Positions 15,979 through 25,152 of a stretch of DNA of 64,000 nucleotides are shown one piece after another. Position numbers and translations under genes: made by a program. The DNA comes from an uncultured Prevotellaceae bacterium (GTDB lineage: Bacteria; Bacteroidota; Bacteroidia; Bacteroidales; Bacteroidaceae). The stretch is taken from NCBI GenBank assembly GCA_947165505.1, contig CAMVAT010000002.1:62001-126000 (forward strand), read 5' to 3'. The notes beneath the pieces are model-generated. The model saw only the letters and a program-made list of their open reading frames with translations, had not been told where the DNA came from and did no database searches. How positions within the stretch are numbered: the first letter of the stretch is position 1; each line of letters opens with the position of its first letter.

Positions 15979-17655
15979 ATGGAAAAAGTACCTAGTTTTA
16001 ACGCGATATTCGAAAAGAGCATCATCGACCACTGGGATTTAGATGCTCTGACAGATTATAAGGGCGTTACCCTGCAATACAAGGATGTGGCCCGCAAAAT
16101 AGAAAAACTGCATATTCTGTTTGAGAACAGCGGTGTGCAGCGTGGCGACAAGATAGCCATCTGCGGGCGCAACAGCGCCGCCTGGGCAGCCGCCTTCTTA
16201 GCGACATTGGCCTATGGTGCCGTGGCCGTGCCTATCCTGCATGAGTTTACCCCCGACCAGATACACAACATCGTGAACCACAGCGAGGCGAAATTGCTGT
16301 TTGCAGGTGATGTGGTATCCAAAAGCATCGACCCGACGAAGATGCCGCATATCGAGGGTATCATCTTCAACCCCGACTACTCGCTGATGTTCTCGCGCAG
16401 TGATAAATTGACCTACGCGCGCGAGCATCTCAACGAGATGTTCGGCAAGAAATACCCGAAATATTTCCGTGCCGAGCATGTGCATTATTACCATGAGGAG
16501 AATGGTGATGAACTGGCACTGATCAATTACACCAGTGGCACGACGGGCTTCTCCAAAGGTGTGATGATACCCTACCGGGCCATGTGGAGCAATTACGATT
16601 TCGCTTGCAATGTGCTGGGTAAGTTCATGAAAGCCGGCGACAATGTGCTGAGCATCCTGCCCATGGCTCACATGTACGGCATGGCTTTTGAGTTTATCTT
16701 TGAGTTCCTGACGGGCTGCCATATCTTCTACCTGACACGCGTGCCGTCGCCCGCCATCATCGCACAAGCCTTTGCCGACATCAAGCCTGCCATCGTGATC
16801 TCCGTGCCGCTGATTATCGAGAAGATTATCCGCAAGAAGGTGTTTCCCAAGATACAGAACAATAAGATGCGTCTGCTGCTGAACATGCCTGTGGTGAACA
16901 AGAAAGTGAAGCAGATGATTTGCAACCAGGTGACGGAGGCCTTCGGCGGCAACTTCTATGAAGTGATCATCGGTGGTGCCGCTTTCAACCAGGAGATAGA
17001 ATCATTTATGCGCTCCATCAACTTCAAATACACAGTGGGTTACGGCGCTACAGAGTGTGCTCCCATCATCTGCTACAGCGACTACTCCACCTTCAGACAG
17101 GGATCGTGCGGGCGTGCGGCTCTGCACATGGAAGTGAAGATCAACAGCCGCGACCCGGAGAACATCCCCGGCGAGATACTGGCTCGCGGTCTGAATGTGA
17201 TGCTGGGATATTACAAGAACGAAGAAGCGACTGCCGAGACGCTCGATGCCGAAGGCTGGTACCATACCGGCGACTTAGGAACCATGGATGCCAACGGCAA
17301 CGTGTTTATCAAAGGACGTTCTAAGAATATGCTGCTTGGAGCCAACGGTCAGAACATCTACCCCGAAGAGATAGAAGACAAACTGAACTCGATGACGATG
17401 GTTAACGAGTGTGTGGTGATACAAGAGGGCGAAAAACTGGTGGGTTTGGTACATCCCGACTACGACGTGGCCAAGAGCATGGGATTCACCACCGAGGATT
17501 TGAAAAATATCATGGAGCAGAACCGTCAGGAGTTGAACGCGGTGCTGCCATCATATAGCAAAATATCCTCCATCCGCCTGCAAGACAATGAGTTTGAGAA
17601 AACTCCCAAGAAGAGTATCAAGCGCTTCTTGTATCAGAAAGCATGTATGTTTTAA
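15979..17655 (+). CDS. AMP-forming acyl-CoA synthetase, second of a tandem pair
   Basis: A 558-residue paralogue of the previous gene, similar along the whole length (for example VPSFNAIFEKSIIDHW against IPSFNACVEKSIKDNW). It has the same motifs: INYTSGTTGFSKG, YTVGYGATECAPII, GWYHTGDLGTMDANG and KGRSKNMLLGANGQNIYPEEIE, ending KTPKKSIKRFLYQ. The ATG at 15979 follows the first stop by 10 nt, so the two form an operon from the promoter at 14248-14280. A large hairpin lies right after the stop. Substrates are unknown; differences between the copies suggest different acyl preference, but this is inference. Confidence 0.88.
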   Translation: MEKVPSFNAIFEKSIIDHWDLDALTDYKGVTLQYKDVARKIEKLHILFENSGVQRGDKIAICGRNSAAWAAAFLATLAYGAVAVPILHEFTPDQIHNIVNHSEAKLLFAGDVVSKSIDPTKMPHIEGIIFNPDYSLMFSRSDKLTYAREHLNEMFGKKYPKYFRAEHVHYYHEENGDELALINYTSGTTGFSKGVMIPYRAMWSNYDFACNVLGKFMKAGDNVLSILPMAHMYGMAFEFIFEFLTGCHIFYLTRVPSPAIIAQAFADIKPAIVISVPLIIEKIIRKKVFPKIQNNKMRLLLNMPVVNKKVKQMICNQVTEAFGGNFYEVIIGGAAFNQEIESFMRSINFKYTVGYGATECAPIICYSDYSTFRQGSCGRAALHMEVKINSRDPENIPGEILARGLNVMLGYYKNEEATAETLDAEGWYHTGDLGTMDANGNVFIKGRSKNMLLGANGQNIYPEEIEDKLNSMTMVNECVVIQEGEKLVGLVHPDYDVAKSMGFTTEDLKNIMEQNRQELNAVLPSYSKISSIRLQDNEFEKTPKKSIKRFLYQKACMF

Positions 17656-17659
17656 AGAG

Positions 17660-17702
17660 ATAATGAGAGGCAAGAGAACGTTTTTCTCTTGCCTCTCATT
17701 AT
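17660..17702 (+). terminator. Large hairpin after the acyl-CoA synthetase pair
   Basis: ATAATGAGAGGCAAGAGAA (17660-17678) and its exact inverse (17684-17702) are separated by 5 nt. The 19-bp perfect stem with T-rich loop should end transcription from the left and perhaps from the convergent regulator gene. Confidence 0.85.
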
Positions 17703-17792
17703 GATATGTCGGCATGTCGTAATGTCGAAATGTCGTAATATCGTAATGTCGTAATATCGTCATGCCGTAATGCCGTAATAACATAATCACGA
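17703..17792. repeat. Tandem octamer repeat (ATGTCGTA and variants)
   Basis: About ten units of ATGTCGTA, ATATCGTA or ATGCCGTA lie between two convergent genes. Each junction contains TAA. No gene is seen here. Confidence 0.85.
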
Positions 17793-17823
17793 CATCTAAT
17801 TATTGTGGCATTTCGCTATTATC

Positions 17824-18420
17824 TTAATCAAGCAAGGTGGCAGAGCGCACCCGGCTGAGTGTTTCCGGGGTCATTTGCAGATAATTGGCAATATACACCA
17901 AAGGAGCCCTCAGCACCACCTGTGGCATGAGTTTGCAAATCTTCCTGTATCTGTCTTGAGCCGTCTCAAACCGCACCAGGTCGGCATGCACCTGCGACAA
18001 GATTAGCGATTCCTCTAATATCTTACGATACAGGATTTGTATGTTGACGTTATGAAGAGCCACCTCCTCAAGCCTATGCTTGGGCAAGGCGTAGATGACG
18101 GTCGGTTCGAGCGCCTCCATCTGCAGTTTTGTGGGTTCCTCACGAAACAGGCTTTCAATGCACATCACAATCGAGTTGTCGGTGCCTATATGTTCTGTGA
18201 GTTCTTTATCAGCCTTATAATAGAACTGCCTCACCAGGCCTCTGTCAATATGATAGATATGACGGCACACCTCCCCCTCTTTGAGAATCATTTCGCCCTT
18301 GGCGAATTTCATAGGAACAAGCACACTTTCCAACACATCCAGTTCGTCGTGTGTCATGGTGCTGTATTTACGGGCCAGTTCACGTGCCACGTCTCTGGTC
18401 GTTCTTGGTAACTCTTTCAT
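17824..18420 (-). CDS. Crp/Fnr-type transcriptional regulator
   Basis: A 198-residue protein with a cyclic-nucleotide-binding-like barrel (LVPMKFAKGEMILKEGEVCR, then IYHIDRGLVRQFYY, and an IYALPKHRLEEVAL stretch) and a short C-terminal helix-turn-helix (LVYIANYLQMTPETLSRVR). The arginine that binds cAMP phosphate is not clear, so the ligand is open. ATG 18420 is preferred over a GTG two codons earlier because GGAG stands 5 nt before it. It is a single gene upstream of, and on the same strand as, nothing else; lepA upstream ends 30 nt before it, so it could share the lepA transcript. Confidence 0.86.
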   Translation of the reverse strand: MKELPRTTRDVARELARKYSTMTHDELDVLESVLVPMKFAKGEMILKEGEVCRHIYHIDRGLVRQFYYKADKELTEHIGTDNSIVMCIESLFREEPTKLQMEALEPTVIYALPKHRLEEVALHNVNIQILYRKILEESLILSQVHADLVRFETAQDRYRKICKLMPQVVLRAPLVYIANYLQMTPETLSRVRSATLLD

Positions 18421-18456
18421 GGTCACTCCCTTCTTTCAATATTTTTTTTGATTTGG

Positions 18457-20238
18457 TTAGTCCAACTTCAGCACAGCCAGGAATGCCTTTTGCGGCACTT
18501 CCACATTCCCGATCTGCTTCATACGTTTCTTTCCTTTTTTCTGTTTTTCTAATAGCTTCCGTTTTCTGCTCACATCACCGCCATAGCATTTGGCAGTCAC
18601 GTCCTTCCGCACGCACTTGATCGTCTCACGTGCCACGATTTTGGCTCCGATGGCCGCCTGTATGGCTATATCGAACTGCTGGCGGGGTATCAGTTCTTTC
18701 AGTTTCTCACACATTCTACGCCCGAAGGCCACCGCATTGTCTTGGTGCGTGAGGGTGGAAAGGGCATCCACAGGCTCACCGTTGAGCAGGATGTCTAATT
18801 TGGCGAGCCGTGACGGTCTGAATCCCGAGATATGGTAATCAAACGAAGCATATCCCTTCGAGATACTCTTCAGCTTATCATAGAAGTCGATGACGATTTC
18901 TCCGAGTGGCAGGTAGAAATTGAGTTCCACGCGATTGCCGCTCACATACTCCTGGTTGATGAGTTCGCCGCGCTTATCCAGACACAGTTTCATGATGGGT
19001 CCGATAAAGTTGGCATTAGTGATGATAGATGCTTTGATATATGGCTCTTCGATATGGTCAATGAGTGTTTGCTCGGGTAGTCCCGACGGGTTGTGCACCT
19101 CTTTGGCTCCGCCCTGCTTGTCATAGACCATATACGACACATTAGGCACGGTCGTGATGACATCCATGTCAAACTCGCGGTCCAACCGCTCTTGTATGAT
19201 TTCCATGTGTAGCAGCCCCAGGAATCCGCATCGGAATCCGAATCCCAGAGCCACCGACGACTCAGGGGTGAACGATAGCGAAGCATCGTTGAGTTGTAGC
19301 TTTTCGAGCGACGCGCGCAGGTTCTCATAATCTGTCGGGTCAATGGGATAGACACCGGCAAACACCATGGGCTTCACCTCTTGGAATCCCTCGATGGCTT
19401 TGTCGCACGGTCTGGCTATATGTGTGATGGTGTCACCCACCTTCACCTCTTTGGCATCTTTAATACCACTGATGATATATCCCACCTCGCCCGTAGTCAG
19501 TTCTTTTCGGGGTATCATGTCCATCTTGAGCACCCCCACCTCGTCGGCATCATATTCCATGCCCGTGTTGAAGAACTTCACCTTGTCGCCTTTGCGAATA
19601 GAGCCGTTGAGGATTTTGAAGTATGCGATAATACCACGGAACGAGTTGAACACGGAGTCGAAGATCAGAGCCTGCAGCGGTGCCTGAGGGTCACCCACGG
19701 GATGTGGTATGCGCCTCACCACCGCCTCCAAGATATCGGGCACACCTTCGCCCGTCTTTCCCGAAGCCCTGATGATATCCTCGCGTTCGCACCCGATGAG
19801 GTCGATGATCTCATCCTCTACCTCGTCGGGCATGGCCGAAGGCATGTCTATCTTGTTGATGACCGGTATAATCTCTAGGTTATGGTCGATGGCCATATAG
19901 AGATTGGATATGGTCTGCGCCTGCACGCCCTGTGTGGCATCCACCACTAGCAAAGCCCCCTCGCACGCCGCGATACTACGCGACACCTCGTATGAGAAAT
20001 CCACATGCCCCGGAGTATCAATCAAGTTGAGGATATATTTCTCCCCCTCTAATTCATATTCCATCTGAATGGCATGGCTCTTGATGGTGATGCCGCGTTC
20101 CTTTTCCAAATCCATGTCGTCGAGCATCTGCCCTTCAGTGATTTGTATGGTCTTGGTATATTCGAGCAGTCGGTCGGCAATGGTCGATTTGCCATGGTCG
20201 ATATGTGCGATAATGCAGAAGTTACGGATGTGATTCAT
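18457..20238 (-). CDS. lepA: Elongation factor 4 (LepA), translational GTPase
   Basis: A 593-residue GTPase that acts on the ribosome. The G domain shows AHIDHGKST (G1), ERGITIKSH (G2), DTPGHVDF (G3) and NKIDMPSA (G4). The EF-G-like domains follow, and the LepA-specific C-terminal domain ends [22 protein letters not shown] with AFLAVLKLD. Length is that of the family (about 595). A full promoter lies 24-55 nt upstream. Confidence 0.97.
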   Translation of the reverse strand: MNHIRNFCIIAHIDHGKSTIADRLLEYTKTIQITEGQMLDDMDLEKERGITIKSHAIQMEYELEGEKYILNLIDTPGHVDFSYEVSRSIAACEGALLVVDATQGVQAQTISNLYMAIDHNLEIIPVINKIDMPSAMPDEVEDEIIDLIGCEREDIIRASGKTGEGVPDILEAVVRRIPHPVGDPQAPLQALIFDSVFNSFRGIIAYFKILNGSIRKGDKVKFFNTGMEYDADEVGVLKMDMIPRKELTTGEVGYIISGIKDAKEVKVGDTITHIARPCDKAIEGFQEVKPMVFAGVYPIDPTDYENLRASLEKLQLNDASLSFTPESSVALGFGFRCGFLGLLHMEIIQERLDREFDMDVITTVPNVSYMVYDKQGGAKEVHNPSGLPEQTLIDHIEEPYIKASIITNANFIGPIMKLCLDKRGELINQEYVSGNRVELNFYLPLGEIVIDFYDKLKSISKGYASFDYHISGFRPSRLAKLDILLNGEPVDALSTLTHQDNAVAFGRRMCEKLKELIPRQQFDIAIQAAIGAKIVARETIKCVRKDVTAKCYGGDVSRKRKLLEKQKKGKKRMKQIGNVEVPQKAFLAVLKLD

Positions 20239-20261
20239 CGATGCAATTTGCTTTTAAAGTG

Positions 20262-20293
20262 CAAAGTTACATTTTTTTTTCGAAATATGCAAA
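20262..20293 (-). promoter_or_regulatory. Promoter of lepA
   Basis: On the - strand, TTTG (20293-20290), a 20-nt spacer and TAACTTTG (20269-20262). Confidence 0.8.
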
Positions 20294-20354
20294 TAGTTTT
20301 TTCTTTTCGGTTATTTTTTATATTCTGAGAGGTCTTATTTAGGTGAAAAATGCT

Positions 20355-20362
20355 TAACTTTG
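20355..20362 (+). promoter_or_regulatory. -7 element of the chimeric pectin-enzyme remnant
   Basis: TAACTTTG lies 35 nt before the ATG at 20398. It excludes the in-frame ATG at 20350 as start. No clear -33 box. Confidence 0.6.
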
Positions 20363-20397
20363 CAGCATCCAAGAATGATTTACCCCCAACTCAGTTT

Positions 20398-20859
20398 ATG
20401 AAACGGATACCCACCCTGCTTCTCCTGATATTTATGACAGGTATAAGCGTTTTTGCACAAAGTCGCGGGCGTAACGCCCTGCGCGAGACCGACCCGGCCT
20501 TTTTCCAGACGGAAGAGGCCCAGCGCATCGGCGACCAAGTCATCCTGTATCAGCGTGTCACAGGCGGCTGGCCCAAGAACATAGACATGTCGCGCCGTCT
20601 GACCGACGACGAGTGGGAATTAGACACCAATATCAGCTATGCCTATACCGACAAGGTGCTGGACCCCTGTCCGTGGGGGCAGCGCACCTATTATAACAGT
20701 TGCTCGCGCGAGGGCGGTCACGGCGACTGGCTCAACGACAACCTGAAAGACGCTCCCGACCATCCCGCCTATCATGAGATCACCGCGCTGTGGACGTTTG
20801 ATGGACAATGGGACCCGGAGCAGCGTCTGCGCGACCTGTGGTATGTATTGGCGTATTAG
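20398..20859 (+). CDS. Chimeric remnant: PL10 pectate lyase N-terminus joined to a pectinesterase-like C-terminus
   Basis: A 153-residue frame. Residues 1-22 are a signal peptide (MKRIPTLLLLIF, cut after VFAQ). Residues 23-65 look like the start of a PL10 pectate lyase, with NALRETDPAFFQTEEAQRI and the hallmark GGWPKNIDM, but the catalytic domain (300 or more residues) is missing. From about residue 85 the sequence (PWGQRTYYNSCSREGGHGDW, then TALWTFDGQWDPEQRLRDLW) resembles the C-terminal end of Bacteroidota pectinesterases as I remember them. The simplest reading is a deletion that fused two neighbouring pectin genes in frame. It is unlikely to be an enzyme. The PL10 part is firmer than the pectinesterase part. 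Confidence 0.6.
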   Translation: MKRIPTLLLLIFMTGISVFAQSRGRNALRETDPAFFQTEEAQRIGDQVILYQRVTGGWPKNIDMSRRLTDDEWELDTNISYAYTDKVLDPCPWGQRTYYNSCSREGGHGDWLNDNLKDAPDHPAYHEITALWTFDGQWDPEQRLRDLWYVLAY

Positions 20860-20888
20860 GTGTGAAAACAACATTAAGCATTAACAAT

Positions 20889-21284
20889 ATGAAAAAAGGA
20901 TTATTATTGGCTTTTGCCGTTTTGGGGCTGAGTGCCTGTTTTGAGAAGATGGAAGACCGTGCTGCAAGAGAGGCGCAGGAATTCACGGAGAAGAACTGCC
21001 CCACCCCGCCAAGAGACAATGCCATTTTAGACAGTCTTACTTTTGACAAGAACACCCTTACGTTCTGCCATCATCAGAAATTGGTGGGTCCTGCCGACAT
21101 CGATGCCGCTATCTTTGAGTCAAAGCGCAGGCAGATACACGAAGGCTTGGTGCGCGAGGTGAAGGGCAACCTGAATTATAAGATATACATCGAGGAGGGG
21201 TATCACTTCGCCTTCCACAGCCGTTCGGCCAGCACCGGCAACATCTTGTACGTAGATACCGTGAAGAACCAAGAGTGTCTGTAA
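20889..21284 (+). CDS. Small lipoprotein of unknown function
   Basis: A 131-residue protein starting at ATG 20889 (MKKGLLLAFAVLGLSAC, lipobox LSAC, lipidated Cys at 17). The mature part has a cysteine in EKNCPTPPRDN, a central HHQKLVGPADIDAAIF and a C-terminal beta-like part ending VDTVKNQECL. The family is not recognised. It follows the chimeric remnant by 29 nt and is probably co-transcribed with it. A bidirectional terminator follows. Confidence 0.7.
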   Translation: MKKGLLLAFAVLGLSACFEKMEDRAAREAQEFTEKNCPTPPRDNAILDSLTFDKNTLTFCHHQKLVGPADIDAAIFESKRRQIHEGLVREVKGNLNYKIYIEEGYHFAFHSRSASTGNILYVDTVKNQECL

Positions 21285-21322
21285 AGGCTCTTCCCCAAAA
21301 CCTTGACACACCAGAAAAAAAG

Positions 21323-21355
21323 CAATGGGCACCCTCAAAACGAGGATGCCCATTG
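21323..21355. terminator. Bidirectional terminator between convergent genes
   Basis: CAATGGGCACCCTC and GAGGATGCCCATTG form a 14-bp stem (one mismatch) around 5 nt, with an A-run on the left and TTG on the right. Confidence 0.8.
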
Positions 21356-21381
21356 TTGATGGTACAAGGAGTAAAACGACA

Positions 21382-21645
21382 TCACGCCTTTTGCAACTCC
21401 TCGATGGCTCGAACCAATTGGTCGGGGCATGAGGTAGCTTTGTAACCACAGCGTATGCCGTTGAGTTTCTCTTTCACCTGGTCCACGTGCATGCCTCGCA
21501 CCAGCGAGCAAATGCCTTGGAGGTTGCCGTTGCATCCACCCGTGAAAAACACTTGCTGGATGATACCTTGCTCATCAACATCCAGATCGATGAACTGGCT
21601 GCAAGTGCCTTGTGTCTTGTATGTGATGTGCTTCACCTCAGCCAT
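21382..21645 (-). CDS. TSCPD-domain protein (TIGR03905-like)
   Basis: An 87-residue protein consisting of one TSCPD domain, also found at the C-terminus of some ribonucleotide reductases. It shows YKTQGTCSQFIDLDVDE, VFFTGGCNGNLQGI and a C-terminal GIRCGYKATSCPDQLVRAI with conserved cysteines that could bind metal. Role unknown. It begins 5 nt after the yebC stop, so the two form an operon. Confidence 0.85.
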   Translation of the reverse strand: MAEVKHITYKTQGTCSQFIDLDVDEQGIIQQVFFTGGCNGNLQGICSLVRGMHVDQVKEKLNGIRCGYKATSCPDQLVRAIEELQKA

Positions 21646-21650
21646 GTCGT

Positions 21651-22382
21651 TTACTCCTCAGCAGGTTTCATGTTGGTATAGACCGTCTGCACATCGTCAA
21701 ACTCCTCGAGTTTCTCCACCATCTTGTCAATGGTCTCACGCTGTTCGTCGGTCACATCTTTCAGGTCGTTCGGTATGCGTGTAAACTCAGCTCCCGTCAC
21801 CTCAAATCCTTCGCTCTCCAGATGTTTCTGGATATCGCCGAAGCTCTTCGGGTCGCCATAGATGGTGATTTCACCGGCTTCCTCATCCTCGTCGAACTCA
21901 TCCTCCACACCATAGTCAATCAGGTCGAGAATCATCTCGTCCATATCCATGTCGTCTTTTTTCTTGAATGTAAAGACGCACTTGTGGTCGAAGAGGAACG
22001 AGAGCGAACCCTGTGTGCCAAGGTTGCCGCTGTATTTGTTGAACACTGAGCGCACGTCGGCCACGGTACGTGTGGTGTTGTCGGTCAGTGTATCGACAAA
22101 GATAGCCACGCCATGGGGGCCATAGCCCTCATACGACACCTCTTTGTACTCGCTCTGGTCTTTGCCCAATGCGTTTTTGATGGCACGCTCGATATTATCT
22201 TTCGGCATGTTCTCACGCTTGGCGTTGGCGATGATGGCACGGAGTGTGGGGTTGTTCTCTGGCTCCGGTCCGCCAGCCTTGACGGCGATAGCTATCTGCT
22301 TACCAATTTTCGTAAATGTGCGGGCCATGTGACCCCATCTTTTCAGTTTCGTAGCTTTACGATATTCAAATGCTCTTCCCAT
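21651..22382 (-). CDS. yebC: YebC/PmpR/TACO1-family protein
   Basis: A 243-residue cytoplasmic protein of the family first described as transcriptional regulators and later linked to translation of difficult peptides. ATG 22382 is chosen because it begins MGRAFEYRKATKLKRWGHMA; the longer frame upstream is repeat sequence. Typical blocks are AVKAGGPEPENNPTLRAII, NMPKDNIERAIKNALG, YEGYGPHGVAIFVDTLTDN and FNKYSGNLGTQGSLSFLF. Length is that of the family. Confidence 0.94.
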   Translation of the reverse strand: MGRAFEYRKATKLKRWGHMARTFTKIGKQIAIAVKAGGPEPENNPTLRAIIANAKRENMPKDNIERAIKNALGKDQSEYKEVSYEGYGPHGVAIFVDTLTDNTTRTVADVRSVFNKYSGNLGTQGSLSFLFDHKCVFTFKKKDDMDMDEMILDLIDYGVEDEFDEDEEAGEITIYGDPKSFGDIQKHLESEGFEVTGAEFTRIPNDLKDVTDEQRETIDKMVEKLEEFDDVQTVYTNMKPAEE

Positions 22383-22400
22383 ATTATTGTGTTTAATATT

Positions 22401-22545
22401 GTTGACTGTTGAGTGTTTGGTGTTGAGTGATGAGTGTTTAATGTTTAGTGTTCTAAGTGTACGACTAATAACAACTAATGACAACTAACACCTAACAAAT
22501 AATTGTGAATTGTGAATTGTGAATTATGAATTATGAATTGTGAAT
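22401..22545. repeat. Two tandem repeat tracts between yebC and pheT
   Basis: From 22401 to about 22455 there are GTTGA/GTGTT-rich degenerate 7-mers. From 22501 to 22545 there are GTGAATT/ATGAATT heptamers. The second tract ends at the pheT stop codon. No gene is seen. Confidence 0.8.
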
Positions 22546-25007
22546 CACCTCAGTTCGGCATTGAGTTGCTTTTTGAGGTTGGCGATGAGTTTCTGCATGA
22601 TGGCATCTATCTGCTTGTCATTGAGTGTGCGCTGCTCATCCTGCAAGATGAAGTTGACCGCATAGCTCTTTTTGCCCTCAGGCAGGTTTTTGCCCTCATA
22701 GACATCAAAGAGTTCGACGCTCTTCAGCAGTTTCTTTTCAGTCTGCCGCGCTATCTGCTCAATCTGCTCAAATTCCACGCTCTTGTCAATGAGCAACGCC
22801 AAGTCACGGCTCACTGCAGGATACTTGCTGATTTCGGTGAACTGCACCTTGTTTTTGCGCACTAATTTCATCAGTGCCGTCCAATTGATTTCCGCATAAT
22901 AGACGGGGTTGTCGATGCCGGCTGCTTTCAGCTGTTTTTTACTGATTACGCCCATCTCGCCAATCCGTTTGCCGCCACGGTTTTCAATGGCGATGGCCTT
23001 GGCAAAGATGTCGTTCTCGCTCTTCTTCATCACCAACATACCAGGCTGTGCGCCCACACGACGGAAGATATTCTCCACGTGTGCTTTCAACTCGTAGTAA
23101 GAACTCTCTTCGTCAGGGTGAGCCCAGCTGCCGCTTACCCGTTTGCCGGTGACCCATATACCCAGATACTGCTCCTCGGTATAGGCTTTCATCGGCTCAT
23201 CAGGATTGTTGCGCTCGGGCGCGAAGTGATAGCAATTACCGAACTCAAAGAACCTGAGGTCAGGATTTTTGCGGTTGGCATTGTGCGCGATGCTCTCCAG
23301 ACCGCCGAAGAGCAACGTTTGCCTCATCACGTTGAGGTCGCTGCTGAGCGGGTTCATGATGCGCACGAGCTCCTCAGCAGGAAACGCATTAAGCCCCTCG
23401 TAATATGCGGCTTTGGTGAGAGAGTTATTGAGAATCTCGTAAAAGCCTGCGCCTACCAATTGTTCAGACACAAGATTATGCAGCCGGTGCTTGACGTCTT
23501 CATCGCCCTTGACCACCAACGAGCTCTTCAATTGTGTCGGAATCTCCACATTATTATATCCATAGATACGCAGAATATCCTCTACCACGTCGCAAGGCCG
23601 CTGCACATCCACACGATAGGCAGGCACGAGCAGTTCTAACCCGCTGGCATCCTCGCTGACAATCTTCATCTCCAGCGAGGAAACGATACTTTTGACCGTC
23701 TCGGCAGGAATCTCCTTACCTATGAGACTGTTGACGTAGTCGTATTTCAGACTGACAGGGAAATCGGCAATGGGATTGGGATATTCATCCCTGATCTCCA
23801 TCGACACCTTACCACCTGCCAACTGTTTGCAGAGGATGGCAGCCTGTTTGAGCGCATAGATAGTGCCATTGGGGTCTATGCCACGCTCAAAGCGGAACGA
23901 GGCATCGGTGCTGAGCCCATGACGTCGTGCCGACTTGCGAATCCAAGTGGGATGGAAATAAGCGCTCTCGAGCACCACATGGCGTGTGTTCTCGTACGTG
24001 CCGCTGCCTTTTCCACCAAACACACCGGCGATACACATCGGCTCCTCTGTATTGCAGATAGCCAAATCGTGCTCACCGAGCGTATGCTCTTCGCCGTCGA
24101 GGGTGATGAATTTCTTGCCCTCGTTCTTATCTTTCACGATAATATGTCTGCCCGTGACCATGTCGGCATCAAAGCAGTGGAGCGGTTGCCCGTAGGCCAT
24201 CATCACATAGTTGGTGATGTCAACAATATTATTGATGGGACGCAGGCCCACGGTGGTGAGCTTGTTTTTCAGCCATTCGGGCGACTCTTTCACCTCACAG
24301 TCTGTGATGCTGACGCAGGCATAGCGTTTGCAAGCCTCTGTATTCTCTATCGTCACCTCGATGGGCAGGTCATGGTTGTCCACGACGAACTCATCGCACG
24401 AGGGACGGTGCAGAGACGTCTCATAGCCGTTTTGCTTAAGCCACGCATAGAGGTCGCGAGCCACGCCCCAATGCGAGAGCGCATCTGCACGGTTGGCCGT
24501 GATGTCCACCTCGATGAGCCAGTCGCTCTCCAGATGATAATACTCAGCGGCAGGGGTGCCCACAACCGCATCCTCGGGCAAGACGATGATGCCGGCATGG
24601 TCTGTGCCTATGCCTATTTCATCCTCGGCGCAAATCATGCCACACGACTCCACACCGCGGAGTTTCGATTTCTTGATCACAAACTCCTTGTCGCCATCGT
24701 AGAGCACGCAGCCCAGGTCGGCCACAATCACCTTTTGTCCGGCAGCCACATTAGGGGCACCGCAAACGATTTGCGAGGGTGTCTCACGTCCCAGGTCAAC
24801 GGTAGTGACGTGCAGGTGGTCGGAGTTGGGATGCAGCTCGCATGTGAGCACCTGCCCGACGTAAAGCCCTTTTAATCCCCCCTTGATGCTTTGAACTTCT
24901 TCGAGCGCATCCACCTCAAGTCCACTGGAGGTCAGCGCATCGCATACCTCCTGTGCAGAAAGGTTGAAATCTACGTATTCTTTCAACCATTTATACGAAA
25001 TGTTCAT
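22545..25007 (-). CDS. pheT: Phenylalanyl-tRNA synthetase beta subunit
   Basis: An 820-residue subunit of the alpha2-beta2 enzyme that charges tRNA-Phe. It begins MNISYKWLKEYVDFNLSAQE and has the EMAP/tRNA-binding domain (VGQVLTCELHPNSDHLHVTT). The B3/B4 editing domain contains VDITNYVMMAYGQPLHCFDA, the B5 part has ILRIYGYNNVEIPT, and the ferredoxin-like anticodon domain at the end has FTEISKYPAVSRDLALLIDK. Length is that of the family. It has its own promoter 32-62 nt upstream. A GTGAATT repeat begins at the stop. Confidence 0.97.
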   Translation of the reverse strand: MNISYKWLKEYVDFNLSAQEVCDALTSSGLEVDALEEVQSIKGGLKGLYVGQVLTCELHPNSDHLHVTTVDLGRETPSQIVCGAPNVAAGQKVIVADLGCVLYDGDKEFVIKKSKLRGVESCGMICAEDEIGIGTDHAGIIVLPEDAVVGTPAAEYYHLESDWLIEVDITANRADALSHWGVARDLYAWLKQNGYETSLHRPSCDEFVVDNHDLPIEVTIENTEACKRYACVSITDCEVKESPEWLKNKLTTVGLRPINNIVDITNYVMMAYGQPLHCFDADMVTGRHIIVKDKNEGKKFITLDGEEHTLGEHDLAICNTEEPMCIAGVFGGKGSGTYENTRHVVLESAYFHPTWIRKSARRHGLSTDASFRFERGIDPNGTIYALKQAAILCKQLAGGKVSMEIRDEYPNPIADFPVSLKYDYVNSLIGKEIPAETVKSIVSSLEMKIVSEDASGLELLVPAYRVDVQRPCDVVEDILRIYGYNNVEIPTQLKSSLVVKGDEDVKHRLHNLVSEQLVGAGFYEILNNSLTKAAYYEGLNAFPAEELVRIMNPLSSDLNVMRQTLLFGGLESIAHNANRKNPDLRFFEFGNCYHFAPERNNPDEPMKAYTEEQYLGIWVTGKRVSGSWAHPDEESSYYELKAHVENIFRRVGAQPGMLVMKKSENDIFAKAIAIENRGGKRIGEMGVISKKQLKAAGIDNPVYYAEINWTALMKLVRKNKVQFTEISKYPAVSRDLALLIDKSVEFEQIEQIARQTEKKLLKSVELFDVYEGKNLPEGKKSYAVNFILQDEQRTLNDKQIDAIMQKLIANLKKQLNAELR

Positions 25008-25038
25008 GTCATTGAATTGTTTTCACTGAAAAATCGTG

Positions 25039-25069
25039 CAAAAATACTTATTTTTTGCAAGATGGCAAA
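25039..25069 (-). promoter_or_regulatory. Promoter of pheT
   Basis: On the - strand, TTTG (25069-25066), a 19-nt spacer and TATTTTTG (25046-25039). Confidence 0.75.
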
Positions 25070-25110
25070 ATTTAGACATGAAAAACTTTCTTAATAGGTG
25101 AAAGGGAGAT

Positions 25111-25133
25111 AAAAAAAGGGGGCATCACCCCCT
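25111..25133 (-). terminator. Terminator of the cytidylate-kinase-like gene
   Basis: On the - strand, AGGGGG and CCCCCT pair around TGATG and are followed by seven T residues, 20 nt after the stop at 25153. Confidence 0.85.
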
Positions 25134-25152
25134 ATCTTATGCACAGTTTTCC

